Assembly (NCBI GenBank): GCA_049518775.1
Contig: JBEKRL010000001.1
Span: 1 to 64,000 of the forward strand
Direction: 5' to 3'
Source of the DNA: Bog-877 sp049518775
GTDB taxonomy: Bacteria > Chloroflexota > Dormibacteria > Aeolococcales > Bog-877
Length of the DNA stretch: 64,000 nt
The notes beneath the pieces were generated by a model, which ran no database searches, was not told the origin of the DNA, and was given only the letters and a program-made list of their open reading frames with translations. Positions 8,439 to 17,674 of the stretch are shown one piece after another. Position 1 is the first letter of the stretch. The number at the start of each line of letters is the position of its first letter. The position numbers and the translations under genes are program-made.

Positions 8439-9932
8439 ATGCGCTGGTCCTCACTGGCGGAGGCGCTTGGGATCCCAGCCCCCAAGGGCCTGGGGCAGAC
8501 CGAGGTCACCGGGATCACCTATGACTCCCGGAAGAGCGGGCCGGGTTCGGTATTTGTGGCGATCCGTGGCCAGCACCGCGACGGGCACCGTTTCGTGGCC
8601 GAGTCACTCGCCAGGGGGGCACTGGTGGCGGTGGCCGAGAAGCCGCCGGAAGGGGTCGATCGGAGCCGCCTGGTTCTGGTCCCCAACTCGCGCGCGGCGC
8701 TGGCGGTCTTGGCTGCCACCTACTTCGGCCACCCGTCCTCCGCGGTCCCAGTGGTGGGAGTCACCGGCACTGACGGCAAGACCACCACCGCCACCCTCCT
8801 CCACTCCGCGCTCAGCATCTCCCTGGGGACTGTCGGCAGCCTGAGCACGGTGGACTTCCGGATTGGCCGCGAGGTCGAGCCCAACCGGTCGCGACAGACG
8901 ACCCTGGAGTCGCCGGAGCTGCAGGGTTGGCTGCGGCGGATGGTCGACCGGGGCTGCCGGGCGATCGTGGTCGAGGCCACCTCCCACGGACTCGCGCTGG
9001 GCCGGTTGGACGGGATCCGCTTCGCCGGGGCGGTCTACACCAACATCACGCACGAGCACCTGGACTTTCACGGCACCTGGGAGGCCTACTTCGAAGCCAA
9101 ATCTCGGCTCCTGGAGCGATCCGTCGCTGCGGGTGGCTTCGCCGTCCTCAACCGGGACGACTCCCGCGCCTATCCCCTGCTGCTGCCCAGGGCGGGCCGG
9201 CGCCGCCTCAGCTACAGCGCCAGCGGCGCCAAGGAGGCCGAGCTTCGGGCCGAGTCGGTTCGGCGCTCAGATCCGGGCCTCACCTTCACTGCCACGACCC
9301 CTGCCGGCAGGACTGAAGTGGCGCTGGAGATCCCGGGACGCTGGAATGTGGGCAACGCGCTGGCCGCCTTGGGTGCGGGGTTGCTCCTCGAGCAGCCCCT
9401 GGAGGAGTTGGTGGCGGGGCTGGGGAGCCTGAAAGCGGTCCCGGGCCGGATGGAATCGGTGGAGCTGGGCCAGCCGTTCCAGGTCATCGTCGACTACGCC
9501 CACACCCCGGCAGCCTTGACCGTCGCCCTGCATGAGCTAAGAGCGGCCACCGCCGGGCGGCTATGGGTCGTCTTCGGCAGCGCCGGCGAGCGGGACATCG
9601 CCAAGCGGGCCGAGATGGGCCGAATCGCAGTCCAGCTCGCCGACCTGACGGTGGTCACCAGTGAGGATCCCCGCGGTGAGGACCCCGAGCAGAGCGTCGG
9701 GGAGATCTTCGAGGCGGCCGTTGCGGCCGGGGGAAGACCGGGCGAGAACCTCCGCCGCGAGCCGGACCGGGCGGCCGCGATCCGGCTCGCGATCTCGGGG
9801 GCGGCGCTGGGCGACACCGTCTTGCTGGCCGGCAAGGGCCACGAGGCCAGCATCATCGGGGCGGACGGCCCGGTGCCCTGGAGCGAGCGGGGCACCGCCG
9901 AGGCCGCCATCCTGGAGAGACTGGGGAGATGA
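8439..9932 (+). CDS. murE: UDP-N-acetylmuramoyl-tripeptide synthetase (MurE)
   Basis: This is a full-length Mur ligase (497 aa). The ATP-binding P-loop GTDGKTTT lies at 110-117, followed by ATSHGLALGRLDG, TNITHEHLDFHG, and the C-terminal ligase motifs VDYAHTPAAL and SEDPRGEDP. The EDPR sequence at the position of the DNPR box favours meso-diaminopimelate over lysine as the added amino acid. It acts in cytoplasmic peptidoglycan precursor synthesis. It is not in a dcw cluster; its neighbours are an unrelated divergent dehydrogenase and the hut operon. A second, cluster-borne murE elsewhere cannot be excluded, in which case this copy could be a specialised Mur ligase. Confidence 0.9.
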   Translation: MRWSSLAEALGIPAPKGLGQTEVTGITYDSRKSGPGSVFVAIRGQHRDGHRFVAESLARGALVAVAEKPPEGVDRSRLVLVPNSRAALAVLAATYFGHPSSAVPVVGVTGTDGKTTTATLLHSALSISLGTVGSLSTVDFRIGREVEPNRSRQTTLESPELQGWLRRMVDRGCRAIVVEATSHGLALGRLDGIRFAGAVYTNITHEHLDFHGTWEAYFEAKSRLLERSVAAGGFAVLNRDDSRAYPLLLPRAGRRRLSYSASGAKEAELRAESVRRSDPGLTFTATTPAGRTEVALEIPGRWNVGNALAALGAGLLLEQPLEELVAGLGSLKAVPGRMESVELGQPFQVIVDYAHTPAALTVALHELRAATAGRLWVVFGSAGERDIAKRAEMGRIAVQLADLTVVTSEDPRGEDPEQSVGEIFEAAVAAGGRPGENLRREPDRAAAIRLAISGAALGDTVLLAGKGHEASIIGADGPVPWSERGTAEAAILERLGR

Positions 9933-10332
9933 ACCTGGTCGAGGGCCTCCTGCGGCCGCTCGCACCAGCCGACAGGCTCCGCTTGAACCCGCGGGAAGGC
10001 GAGCGGGGCCGGGGCGGCGAGCCGTGCGCCCAAGGCCGACGTTGTCGCTACCACCTTGGTGGCCATGATGGCTACCGTGGTCACCATCGCCACCACCAGG
10101 AACGTCGCCACGAGCCTCCCCTACCCAGCGCTCTTCCCTGTGTTTGTCCTCGTCCCCAGGACGGTGATCACCGCGACCGTTTGCCACCTGGTGGGCGGCG
10201 TCGCCCGGATCTACGCCTGCATCCTCGCCGTTCCCGTCGTCTGCGGCTCGACCCGGGCTTCCGGTTTGCGGCAGGCTCCGGCGTGAGCCGCGAGGCGTTT
10301 GCGCAGGCGTGGCCGCGCCCGGAGGAGATCAG
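9933..10332. other. 400-nt gap between murE and hutH, no convincing gene
   Basis: A plus-strand frame starts with an ATG overlapping the murE stop by 4 nt (ATGA) and runs to 10342. Its product is an Arg/His/Pro-rich, low-complexity sequence unlike a folded protein. A second plus frame (10056-10286) is hydrophobic but has no ribosome-binding site. The minus-strand frames are antisense to murE. The right end carries the hutH Shine-Dalgarno GGAGGAG at 10321-10327. I treat the stretch as non-coding or decayed sequence. Confidence 0.4.
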
Positions 10333-11886
10333 GTGGCGATGACCCCCTCAGCCCGGACGGTGGTGGTCGGCACCTTCGGAGTCTCTGCCGGCGAGGTGGT
10401 CTCGGTGGCTCGGATGGGGGCCAGAACCGAGATCGCCGAGGAGGCTCGGGAGGCCATGGGCCGGGCCCGGGTCCTGGTCGACCGGGCCGGCGAGAGCCCG
10501 GACGCCGTGTACGGCGTCTCCACCGGCTTCGGCCTCCTCGCCAGCACCCGGATCGAACCGGGCCGGAGGTCTGAGCTCCAACACGCGCTGATCCGCTCCC
10601 ACGCGGCGGGGATGGGATCAGCCGTGGAGACCGAGGTGGTTCGGGCGATGATGTTCCTGCGGGTCCGCAGCCTTTGCATGGGCCTCTCGGGGAACCGGCC
10701 AGAGATCGCAGGCGGGCTCGCCGACCTCCTCAACTCTGGCATCACGCCGGTGGTTCCCGAGTTCGGCTCGGTGGGGGCGAGTGGCGATCTCGCGCCTCTC
10801 GCCCACATGTCCCTGGTGCTCTTGGGAGAAGGTCAGGCAGAGCTTCCCGACGGTCGGGTCGTGCCCGGTGCGGAGGCGCTCAAGGAGGCCGGGCTGCGAC
10901 CCCTGCGCCTGGAGGTCAAGGAGGGGCTCAGTCTTATCAACGGCACCGACGGAATGCTGGGGATGCTGGTCCTGGCCCTCGCCGACCTGATGGTGCTGCT
11001 GCCGACGGCGGACCTGGCGGCCGCCGTCTCAACCGAGGGACTGCTGGGGACCGATCGGCCATTCGCCGCTGAACTGCATACCATCCGGCCTCACCCGGGG
11101 CAGGTCCAGAGCGCCGCCAACCTCCGGTCGCTCCTCTCCGGATCTCCGATCCTGGCCTCCCATCGTGACTCCCCCCACCTGGTCCAGGACGCCTACTCCA
11201 CCCGCTGCGCGCCCCAGGTGCATGGGGCCGCCCGTGACACCGTCACCTTCGCCCGACAGGTCGCCGAGCGCGAACTCCAGTCCGCCGTCGACAACCCGGT
11301 GGTGCTCCCCGACGGCCGACTCGAGTCGACCGGCAACTTTCACGGCGAGCCGCTCGCCTTCGCCGCCGACTTCCTGGCCATCGCGGCCGCCGAGGTGGGG
11401 GCAATCTCCGAGCGCCGGCTGGACCGGATACTGGACCCAGCCCGCTCGGCCGGGCTGCCCCCGTTTCTCGCCTCCGAGGCCGGGGTCAACTCCGGGCTGA
11501 TGATCGCCCAGTACACCGCCGCCTCGATCGTGGCCGAGAACCGACGCCTCGCCCAGCCTGCCAGCGTGGACTCGATCCCCACGTCGGGGATGCAGGAGGA
11601 CCATGTCTCAATGGGTTGGGGGGCGGCTCGAAAGCTGCGCCAGGTGCTGACCAACCTCGCGCGCGTTCTGGCCGTCGAGCTGCTGGCCGCCGCCCGCGCC
11701 ATCGAGTTGCGAGCGCCCCTGCAGCCGTCCCCGGTGGACGCTGCGGTGGCCGAGCTCGTGCGTGAGCTCGGAGGCGGTGTCGGCCCGGACCGGTTCCTGG
11801 CGCCGGAGCTGGAGGCGGTGGCCAGCGCGGTGAGGACAGGTGACGTGCTCCGCCGCGCCGAGTCGGTGCTGGGACCGATCCCGTGA
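10333..11886 (+). CDS. hutH: histidine ammonia-lyase
   Basis: HutH converts L-histidine to urocanate and ammonia, the first step of histidine catabolism. The Ala-Ser-Gly triad that forms the MIO cofactor lies in GSVGASGDLAPLAH near residue 149. YGVSTGFG (active-site Tyr), SLINGTDGML and RDSPHLVQDAYSTRC are also present. Length (517 aa) is normal. I chose the GTG at 10333, two codons before an ATG at 10339, because GGAGG at 10321-10325 is better spaced for it; either is possible. The stop overlaps hutU by 4 nt (GTGA), so the operon is translationally coupled. Confidence 0.97.
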   Translation: MAMTPSARTVVVGTFGVSAGEVVSVARMGARTEIAEEAREAMGRARVLVDRAGESPDAVYGVSTGFGLLASTRIEPGRRSELQHALIRSHAAGMGSAVETEVVRAMMFLRVRSLCMGLSGNRPEIAGGLADLLNSGITPVVPEFGSVGASGDLAPLAHMSLVLLGEGQAELPDGRVVPGAEALKEAGLRPLRLEVKEGLSLINGTDGMLGMLVLALADLMVLLPTADLAAAVSTEGLLGTDRPFAAELHTIRPHPGQVQSAANLRSLLSGSPILASHRDSPHLVQDAYSTRCAPQVHGAARDTVTFARQVAERELQSAVDNPVVLPDGRLESTGNFHGEPLAFAADFLAIAAAEVGAISERRLDRILDPARSAGLPPFLASEAGVNSGLMIAQYTAASIVAENRRLAQPASVDSIPTSGMQEDHVSMGWGAARKLRQVLTNLARVLAVELLAAARAIELRAPLQPSPVDAAVAELVRELGGGVGPDRFLAPELEAVASAVRTGDVLRRAESVLGPIP

Positions 11887-13538
11887 GCGGGCCTCGTCCG
11901 GTCCGGGCCCCGCGCGGGACTGAAATCAGCTGCAAGGGCTGGCCTCAAGAGGCCGCCATGCGGATGCTCATGAACAATCTCGACCCGGATGTCGCCGAGA
12001 ACCCCGACGAGCTGGTGGTCTACGGTGGCTCCGGCCGGGCAGCCCGCTCCTGGGATGCCTTCGACGCCATCGTCCGCACCCTCCGGGGGCTGAAGGCGGA
12101 CGAGACCCTCCTGGTCCAGTCCGGCAAGCCTGTGGGGGTCTTCAGGACCCACGAGTGGGCCCCCCGGGTACTGATCGCCAACGCCCTCCTGGTTCCCCAC
12201 TGGGCAACTCAGGACGAGTTCCGCCGCCTCGAGCAGGCGGGTCTGACCATGTACGGGCAGATGACCGCCGGGTCCTGGATCTACATCGGGACCCAGGGGA
12301 TCCTCCAGGGAACCTACGAGACCTTCTCCGCCATCGCCGAGAAGCGGTTCGGGGGCTCTTTGGCGGGCACCGTCTCGGTCACGGCCGGGCTGGGGGGCAT
12401 GGGAGGGGCCCAGCCTCTGGCAGTCACCATGAACGGGGGGGTGGCGCTCTGCATCGAGATAGACCCGGCCCGGATCCAGCGCCGCCTGGACCACCGATAC
12501 CTGGACAGCTGGGCGCCCGACCTCGACCAGGCGCTGGCCCAGGCGGAGTCGGCACGGCACCAGCGCCGGGCCCTCTCCATCGGGGTGCTGGGGAATGCGG
12601 CGGAGCTGGTTCCTGAGATCGTGAAGCGCGATTTCAGGATCGACATCGCCACCGACCAGACCCCCGCCCACGACCCCCTCATGTACGTGCCGGTCGGGCT
12701 CACGCTGCCCGAGGCGGCCGACCTCCGCCTGGAGGACCCGGAGGATTACGTTCGCCGCAGCCGCCACGACATGGCCCAGCACGTGGCCGCGTTGGTGCAG
12801 TTGCAGGACCGGGGGGCCGAGGTCTTCGACTACGGCAACAGCCTCCGGGCCGAAGCCGAGCTGGGGGGCTTCCAGCGAGCCTTCAGCTATCCGGGCTTCG
12901 TGCCCGCCTACATCCGCCCGCTCTTCAGCGAGGGCAAGGGCCCCTTCCGCTGGGTCGCGCTCAGTGGCGACCCGGCCGACATTGCGGCCACCGACCGGGC
13001 GGTGCTGGAGGAGTTCCCCGAGGACGAGGCGCGGGCCCGCTGGATCAGGATGGCCGGTGAGCGGGTGGCCTTCCAGGGCCTTCCCGCCCGGATCTGCTGG
13101 CTCGGCTACGGGGAGCGGGACCGGTTGGGGCTGCGCTTCAACCGCATGGTCGCCAAGGGCGACCTGAAGGCACCGATCGTGATCGGACGGGACCACCTGG
13201 ACGCGGGCTCGGTCGCCTCGCCGTACCGCGAGACGGAGGCGATGCGGGATGGCAGCGACGCCATCGCCGACTGGCCCATCCTCAACGCGCTGCTCAACAC
13301 CTCCAGCGGGGCGACCTGGGTCTCGGTCCACCACGGCGGTGGCGTGGGGATCGGCCGCTCGATCCACTCCGGGCTGGTGGCCCTCGCCGACGGCACCGAT
13401 CTGGCCGCCGAGAAGCTGGCCCGATGCCTGCTCAACGATCCCGGCACCGGGGTGATGCGTCACGCCGACGCGGGTTACGACATCGCTCTGGACACGGCCC
13501 GCGAGCGCGGGGTGCGGATCCCCATGCTGGAGGGCTGA
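11883..13538 (+). CDS. hutU: urocanate hydratase
   Basis: HutU hydrates urocanate to 4-imidazolone-5-propionate using tightly bound NAD+. The sequence shows the family start CKGWPQEAAMRMLMNNLD, the nucleotide-binding run VTAGLGGMGGAQPLA, the SGKPVGVF segment, ICWLGYGERDRLGL near the conserved catalytic cysteine, and the C-terminal HHGGGVGIGRSIHSG. Length 551 aa is normal for the family. GTG start overlaps the hutH stop by 4 nt, and its stop overlaps the hutF ATG by 1 nt (TGATG). Confidence 0.97.
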   Translation: MSGPRPVRAPRGTEISCKGWPQEAAMRMLMNNLDPDVAENPDELVVYGGSGRAARSWDAFDAIVRTLRGLKADETLLVQSGKPVGVFRTHEWAPRVLIANALLVPHWATQDEFRRLEQAGLTMYGQMTAGSWIYIGTQGILQGTYETFSAIAEKRFGGSLAGTVSVTAGLGGMGGAQPLAVTMNGGVALCIEIDPARIQRRLDHRYLDSWAPDLDQALAQAESARHQRRALSIGVLGNAAELVPEIVKRDFRIDIATDQTPAHDPLMYVPVGLTLPEAADLRLEDPEDYVRRSRHDMAQHVAALVQLQDRGAEVFDYGNSLRAEAELGGFQRAFSYPGFVPAYIRPLFSEGKGPFRWVALSGDPADIAATDRAVLEEFPEDEARARWIRMAGERVAFQGLPARICWLGYGERDRLGLRFNRMVAKGDLKAPIVIGRDHLDAGSVASPYRETEAMRDGSDAIADWPILNALLNTSSGATWVSVHHGGGVGIGRSIHSGLVALADGTDLAAEKLARCLLNDPGTGVMRHADAGYDIALDTARERGVRIPMLEG

Positions 13539-14911
13539 TGCCCAGCTGGCTGGCGGAGCTGGCCTGGACCGGCGAGCGGCTGGAGCGGCGGTTGCTGCTG
13601 GAGGAGAGGGAAGGAAGGCTGCGGCGGGTGGAGCCGTTGGGGGAGGCATCCGCCCCCGCCGGGACCAAGGTCCTGCCCGGGCTGACCCTGCCCGGCCTCG
13701 CCAACGTGCACTCCCACAGCTTCCAGCGAGCGCTGCGGGGCCGGACCGAGGAGCCACGCCGGGGCGGCGCTGACTTCTGGGGCTGGCGGGACCGGATGTA
13801 CACGCTGGCGGGTCTGCTCAGCCCGGAGCAGTACTTCGAATTGAGCCGGGCGGCCATGGGCGAGATGGCCCTGGCGGGGATGACCGTGGTGGGGGAGTTC
13901 CACTACCTTCACCACCAGCCTCAGGGACAGCCCTATTTAGGGCTGGCGATGGAGGAGGCACTGGCGGCGGCGGCCGAGGAGGCCGGGATCCGGCTGACCC
14001 TCCTCGACACCTGTTACCTTCGCGCGGAGTTGGACTCGTCCCCGCTGGAGGGCGCCGCCCGGCGCTTCTCCGACCTGGATGCCGCCGGCTGGGCCAGGCG
14101 GGCTGGGCAGCTCCCGGAGCACCCCTGGGTGAGGCTCGGGGCCGCCATCCACAGCGTCCGAGCGGTGGAGCCGGAGGCGATGCGACTGGTGACCGCCTGG
14201 GCCGCGGACCGTCACGCCCCGCTCCACTTCCACCTGTCAGAGCAGCCCGCCGAGAACCGCGCCTGCCTCGAGGCGACCGGGCAGACCCCGACCCAGCTCC
14301 TCGACTCCTGCGGAGCACTCTCGCCCGACGCCACCGCGGTTCACGCCATCCATCTGACCCCGGAGGACATCTCGCGGCTGGGGGCCTCGGAGACCAGAGT
14401 CTGCGTCTGCCCCACCACCGAGCGTGATCTGGGGGATGGGGTCTGCCCCGCCGATGAGCTCGCGGATGCCGGCAGCCAGCTCTGCCTGGGGAGCGACAGC
14501 AACGCCGTGGTGGACCTCTTCGAGGAGGCGAGGGCGGTGGAGCTGGACCTGCGGCTGGTCAGCGGCCGGCGCGGTCGGCTCAGCGCCGAAGCCCTGCTTG
14601 CCGCCGCCACCAGCCAGGGAGCGGCGGCGCTCGGCTGGGAGGCTGGGGCGCTCCGTCCGGGACTCCTCGCGGACTTCATCTCGCTCGACCTCGACAGCCC
14701 CCGGCTGGCTGGAGCGAGCCTCGCTGACCTGGTCCAGCGGGTGGTGTTCGGCGCCAGCGCCAGTGAAGTGCGCTCGGTGGTGGTGGGGGGCGAGGAGGTG
14801 GTGAGGGACGGCCACCACCTCCGTCTCGGGAGCGTCGCCGAGCGGCTCACCACCTCCCTGGAGGGACTGGAGCCGCGCTGGCGTGCGGCGCTGGCGGAAG
14901 GGCCCCCGTGA
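13538..14911 (+). CDS. hutF: formimidoylglutamate deiminase
   Basis: HutF hydrolyses N-formimino-L-glutamate to N-formyl-L-glutamate and ammonia. It is an amidohydrolase-fold enzyme. Metal ligands are visible in NVHSHSFQRALRGRTE (HxH), the HFHLSEQ segment, VHAIHLTPEDI and LGSDSNAVVDLFEE (metal Asp). The early segment SFQRALRGRTE followed by DFWGWRDRMY is characteristic of HutF rather than HutI. About 457 aa. ATG at 13538 overlaps the hutU stop by one base. Its presence implies the five-step pathway that ends with HutG, but no hutG is in this window. Confidence 0.93.
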   Translation: MPSWLAELAWTGERLERRLLLEEREGRLRRVEPLGEASAPAGTKVLPGLTLPGLANVHSHSFQRALRGRTEEPRRGGADFWGWRDRMYTLAGLLSPEQYFELSRAAMGEMALAGMTVVGEFHYLHHQPQGQPYLGLAMEEALAAAAEEAGIRLTLLDTCYLRAELDSSPLEGAARRFSDLDAAGWARRAGQLPEHPWVRLGAAIHSVRAVEPEAMRLVTAWAADRHAPLHFHLSEQPAENRACLEATGQTPTQLLDSCGALSPDATAVHAIHLTPEDISRLGASETRVCVCPTTERDLGDGVCPADELADAGSQLCLGSDSNAVVDLFEEARAVELDLRLVSGRRGRLSAEALLAAATSQGAAALGWEAGALRPGLLADFISLDLDSPRLAGASLADLVQRVVFGASASEVRSVVVGGEEVVRDGHHLRLGSVAERLTTSLEGLEPRWRAALAEGPP

Positions 14912-16104
14912 GGCTTCTGCTCGAGCGGGTGGGACGGCTGATCACCCCCGGGGCGCCACCCGGGCAGGGGATGGCGGTGCTGATCGAGGACGGACTGGTT
15001 GCCAAGGTCGGGCCCAGCGGTTCGCTGACGCCGGCTGGGGAGGTCCTCGTGTACGACTGCCGTGGCGCTCTCCTCACCCCGGGCCTGATCGACAGCCATA
15101 CCCATCCCCTCTACGCCCACCCCCGGCTGGCCGAGATCGCCGCCAGGACCCGCGGGGCCAGCTACGCGGAAATCGCAGCTGGCGGAGGCGGGATCAACGC
15201 CACCGTGCTCGACACGCGCCAGGCCGGCTGGGCGGAGCTGGAGCTGGGGCTGCGGAACCGGTTGCGCCAGTGGCTCCGTCTCGGCACCACCACCGTGGAG
15301 GTCAAGACCGGCTACTGGCTCAACCGGGACGGGGAACTGGGGGCCGTGGAGCTGTTCCACAAGCTGGCAGCGCAAAGAGACCTCCCCGACCTCACCGTCA
15401 CCTTCCTGGGAGCTCACGCGCTGCCGCCGGAGTACCAGGGGCGGCGCCAGGAGTTCGTCGAGGAGGTGGCCGGGTGGACCGCGGAGGCTTACGCCAGGGG
15501 GGCAGGCTTCTGCGATGTCTTCTGCGACGAGGGGGCCTTCACCGTCGCCGAGTCGGCCCACATCCTCGGCGCCGCCCGGGCGGCCGGCATGCGCTTGCGG
15601 ATCCACGCCGACGAGCTCGCCCTCACCGGCGCTACCGATCTGGCGGTGGAGCTCGGGGCCCACTCCGCCGACCATCTGCTGGCCATAGGTGACTCCGAGG
15701 TCGCGGCCCTGGCCGGAAGCTCAACCGTGGCGACACTCTGCCCCGTGACCGCGTTGGCGATGGGCAGGACGCCGCCGGCCAGGGCCCTGGCGGCAGCCGG
15801 GGTGACCGTGGCGCTGGGGACAGACCACAACCCGGGTACCTCGGGAGCGACCTCGATGAGCCTCATCGTCTGGTTGGCCGTCACCGAGCTGGGGCTGAGC
15901 GTCGATCAGGCGCTCAGTGCTGCCACCGCCGGCGGCGCCCGCTCGCTGGGGCTGGCCGACCGGGGTCGGGTCGAGCCCGGGCTGGTGGCGGACCTGGTGC
16001 TTTGGGACGCCGACCACGAGGGGGCGTTCGCCTGGCGGCCTGACCTAGAGCCGCTGCAGGTATGGCGCCAGGGCGTACCGGTTTCGGCCGCCTCACCAGG
16101 CTAG
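14908..16104 (+). CDS. hutI: imidazolonepropionase
   Basis: HutI opens the imidazolone ring of 4-imidazolone-5-propionate to give N-formimino-L-glutamate, the substrate of HutF. It is an amidohydrolase of 398 aa. It has LIDSHTHPLYA (metal HxH), RLRIHADEL, GAHSADHL and the GTDHNPGT metal Asp region. GTG start overlaps the hutF stop by 4 nt (GTGA). Although it catalyses the step before HutF, it is placed last in the operon. Its stop TAG shares the palindrome CTAG with the stop of the convergent rsmG, so the two genes overlap tail to tail by 4 nt. Confidence 0.95.
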   Translation: MRLLLERVGRLITPGAPPGQGMAVLIEDGLVAKVGPSGSLTPAGEVLVYDCRGALLTPGLIDSHTHPLYAHPRLAEIAARTRGASYAEIAAGGGGINATVLDTRQAGWAELELGLRNRLRQWLRLGTTTVEVKTGYWLNRDGELGAVELFHKLAAQRDLPDLTVTFLGAHALPPEYQGRRQEFVEEVAGWTAEAYARGAGFCDVFCDEGAFTVAESAHILGAARAAGMRLRIHADELALTGATDLAVELGAHSADHLLAIGDSEVAALAGSSTVATLCPVTALAMGRTPPARALAAAGVTVALGTDHNPGTSGATSMSLIVWLAVTELGLSVDQALSAATAGGARSLGLADRGRVEPGLVADLVLWDADHEGAFAWRPDLEPLQVWRQGVPVSAASPG

Positions 16105-16709
16105 AGCCGGGCAGTTCTCCGAAAGCGCATCAGCCGGCTGCTGCCGGATCGCTCCAAGCGCAGCCCCTCAAGGCCGGCCCGGGCGGCGGCCTGTTCGAGC
16201 CTGGTGTCGATGGCCACCGACTCGCCGACGTGGACAAGTGCTTCGGCCCCCGGGGCGAGCAGAGCACCGGCCAGTCGGAGGAGGCGGGGAACTGGCACCG
16301 CCGCCCTGGACACCAGCACCTGGGCCAGCTCAAAGCCGGGTCTCGCGGCCAGCTCGCCGGCATCGCCGACCGCCACCCGCACGGAGCCGAGGCCCAGCTG
16401 GCCGAGGCAGCTGAGCAGGAAGGCGGCCTTGGCCCGGTCCCTCTCGACCAGGGTCATCGAGACCGCCGGCACCGCGATCGCCAGCGGGATCCCTGGGAGG
16501 CCCCCGCCACTGCCCAGGTCGAGGACCCGCTCGCCCGGCGACCAGTCGCGCAGGGGCACGAGGTCGAGCGACTCCTGGATGTGTCGCCGCTCGGCCTCGG
16601 CGCGCGGAACCCGGGTGAGGTTGAGCCGCTCGCGGTCCGAGTAGAGCAGCTCCACGAAGCGGTCGAGGAGCTGGCGCTCGCGCTCCCCGAGCTCAGCGCC
16701 AGAGCTCAC
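16101..16709 (-). CDS. rsmG: 16S rRNA (guanine-527-N7)-methyltransferase RsmG
   Basis: RsmG (GidB) methylates G527 of 16S rRNA using S-adenosylmethionine. The SAM-binding motif VLDLGSGGGLPGIPLA, the N-terminal NLTRVPRAEAERRHIQES segment and the VSRAAVP segment identify the family; 202 aa is the usual length. GTG at 16709 was chosen because the homologous region begins there and the longer frame upstream is Ala/Pro-rich shadow. In many bacteria rsmG sits beside mnmG and parA, but here it is separate and follows an ABC exporter pair on the same strand. Confidence 0.93.
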   Translation of the reverse strand: MSSGAELGERERQLLDRFVELLYSDRERLNLTRVPRAEAERRHIQESLDLVPLRDWSPGERVLDLGSGGGLPGIPLAIAVPAVSMTLVERDRAKAAFLLSCLGQLGLGSVRVAVGDAGELAARPGFELAQVLVSRAAVPVPRLLRLAGALLAPGAEALVHVGESVAIDTRLEQAAARAGLEGLRLERSGSSRLMRFRRTARL

Positions 16710-16759
16710 GGCGCAATCTTGCACTCCCCGCCGGGAGGGCTTCACCGGGACGCACTTGC

Positions 16760-17674
16760 TCAGGAGAGGACATCGTGGCGGCTCAGAGACAGGGCTGAGA
16801 GGGCCAGCAGCAAGAGCCACCAGGCCCCGACCACCGCCAGCGTCTCGGGCAGCGACGTGTGGACCGCGGGTGTGGCCAGGCCGGCGTAAAGCTGGGGCCG
16901 GTGCAGCTGGAGCAGCCCTGGCAGCCGGTTGAGGCTGGGTCCGTAAAGGAACGCCGTGGCTTCCGCCCACCCCGCCGCACCGGTGACGTGCTGCATCTGT
17001 GGAAGCGCCACCGCCAGACCGTTGTCGACGGGGAAGAAGAGCACCGCGAGAAGCATCCCGCCGGTCACCGAGCGCAGCAGGGATGCCATCGCAAGCGCCA
17101 GCAGGATGCAGGAAAACTCACTGATCGCGCAGGCGAGCAGCGCCAGTCCCAAGTTGCCCCAGGCCACCCCGGGAAGCTGCTCCAGCAACCCCACCGATCC
17201 GGTCTGATGCTGCACCACGACCAGAGTCCCAACGGCCGCCAGCAGCGTGAACCCAACCAGCAGGACCAGCGCGTAAATCGCCACCGCCACGAGCTTGGCG
17301 AACAGCATCTGCCAGCGGCCGGTGCCCCGCCCCAGCAGCACCCTGATGGTGCCCAGGTCGTACTCCATGCCGAGCAGCCGAGAGGCGGTGAGGAGGATGG
17401 CGATCCCCGCGCCCATGGTGAAGAAGAGCTGCAGCGGACTGAGGATCCCGTAGAAGCCGCTGAGGGGGTGGTGGACCAGCTGCGCCTGCAGGGTCGGGTT
17501 GGTCGCGTACACCAGCATGACCACGGCCAGGAAGAGGACCCCGAGCGTGGTCATCACCAGCGTCGGCCGCTGCCGGCGCAGCTTGAGCAACTCCCCCCGC
17601 ACCGCTCCGCCGAAGCGAGGGCGGGCCCAGTGGAGACTGGCCAGCGCCGGAGTGGGGGCGCTACCCGCAGTCAC
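16760..17674 (-). CDS. ABC-2 type transporter permease (304 aa)
   Basis: This is an integral membrane protein with about six hydrophobic segments, preceded by a cytoplasmic N-terminus ending RGELLKLRRQRPTL, which is typical of ABC-2 permeases. The segment SRLLGMEYDLGTIRVLLGRG is the conserved motif of this family. It is the membrane partner of the ATPase encoded just upstream: its GTG start overlaps that gene's stop by 4 nt (GTGA). Together they form an exporter of unknown substrate; related pairs carry drugs, lipids or peptides. Confidence 0.87.
   Translation of the reverse strand: MTAGSAPTPALASLHWARPRFGGAVRGELLKLRRQRPTLVMTTLGVLFLAVVMLVYATNPTLQAQLVHHPLSGFYGILSPLQLFFTMGAGIAILLTASRLLGMEYDLGTIRVLLGRGTGRWQMLFAKLVAVAIYALVLLVGFTLLAAVGTLVVVQHQTGSVGLLEQLPGVAWGNLGLALLACAISEFSCILLALAMASLLRSVTGGMLLAVLFFPVDNGLAVALPQMQHVTGAAGWAEATAFLYGPSLNRLPGLLQLHRPQLYAGLATPAVHTSLPETLAVVGAWWLLLLALSALSLSRHDVLS

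Noticed and set aside
9929..10342. Plus-strand ORF overlapping the murE stop by ATGA
   Set aside because: The 4-nt overlap is attractive, but the product is His/Arg/Pro-rich low-complexity sequence without any recognisable fold or ribosome-binding site.
11340..13757. Apparent 805-residue minus-strand ORF
   Set aside because: It lies antisense to hutH, hutU and hutF, which are certain; the product has shadow composition.
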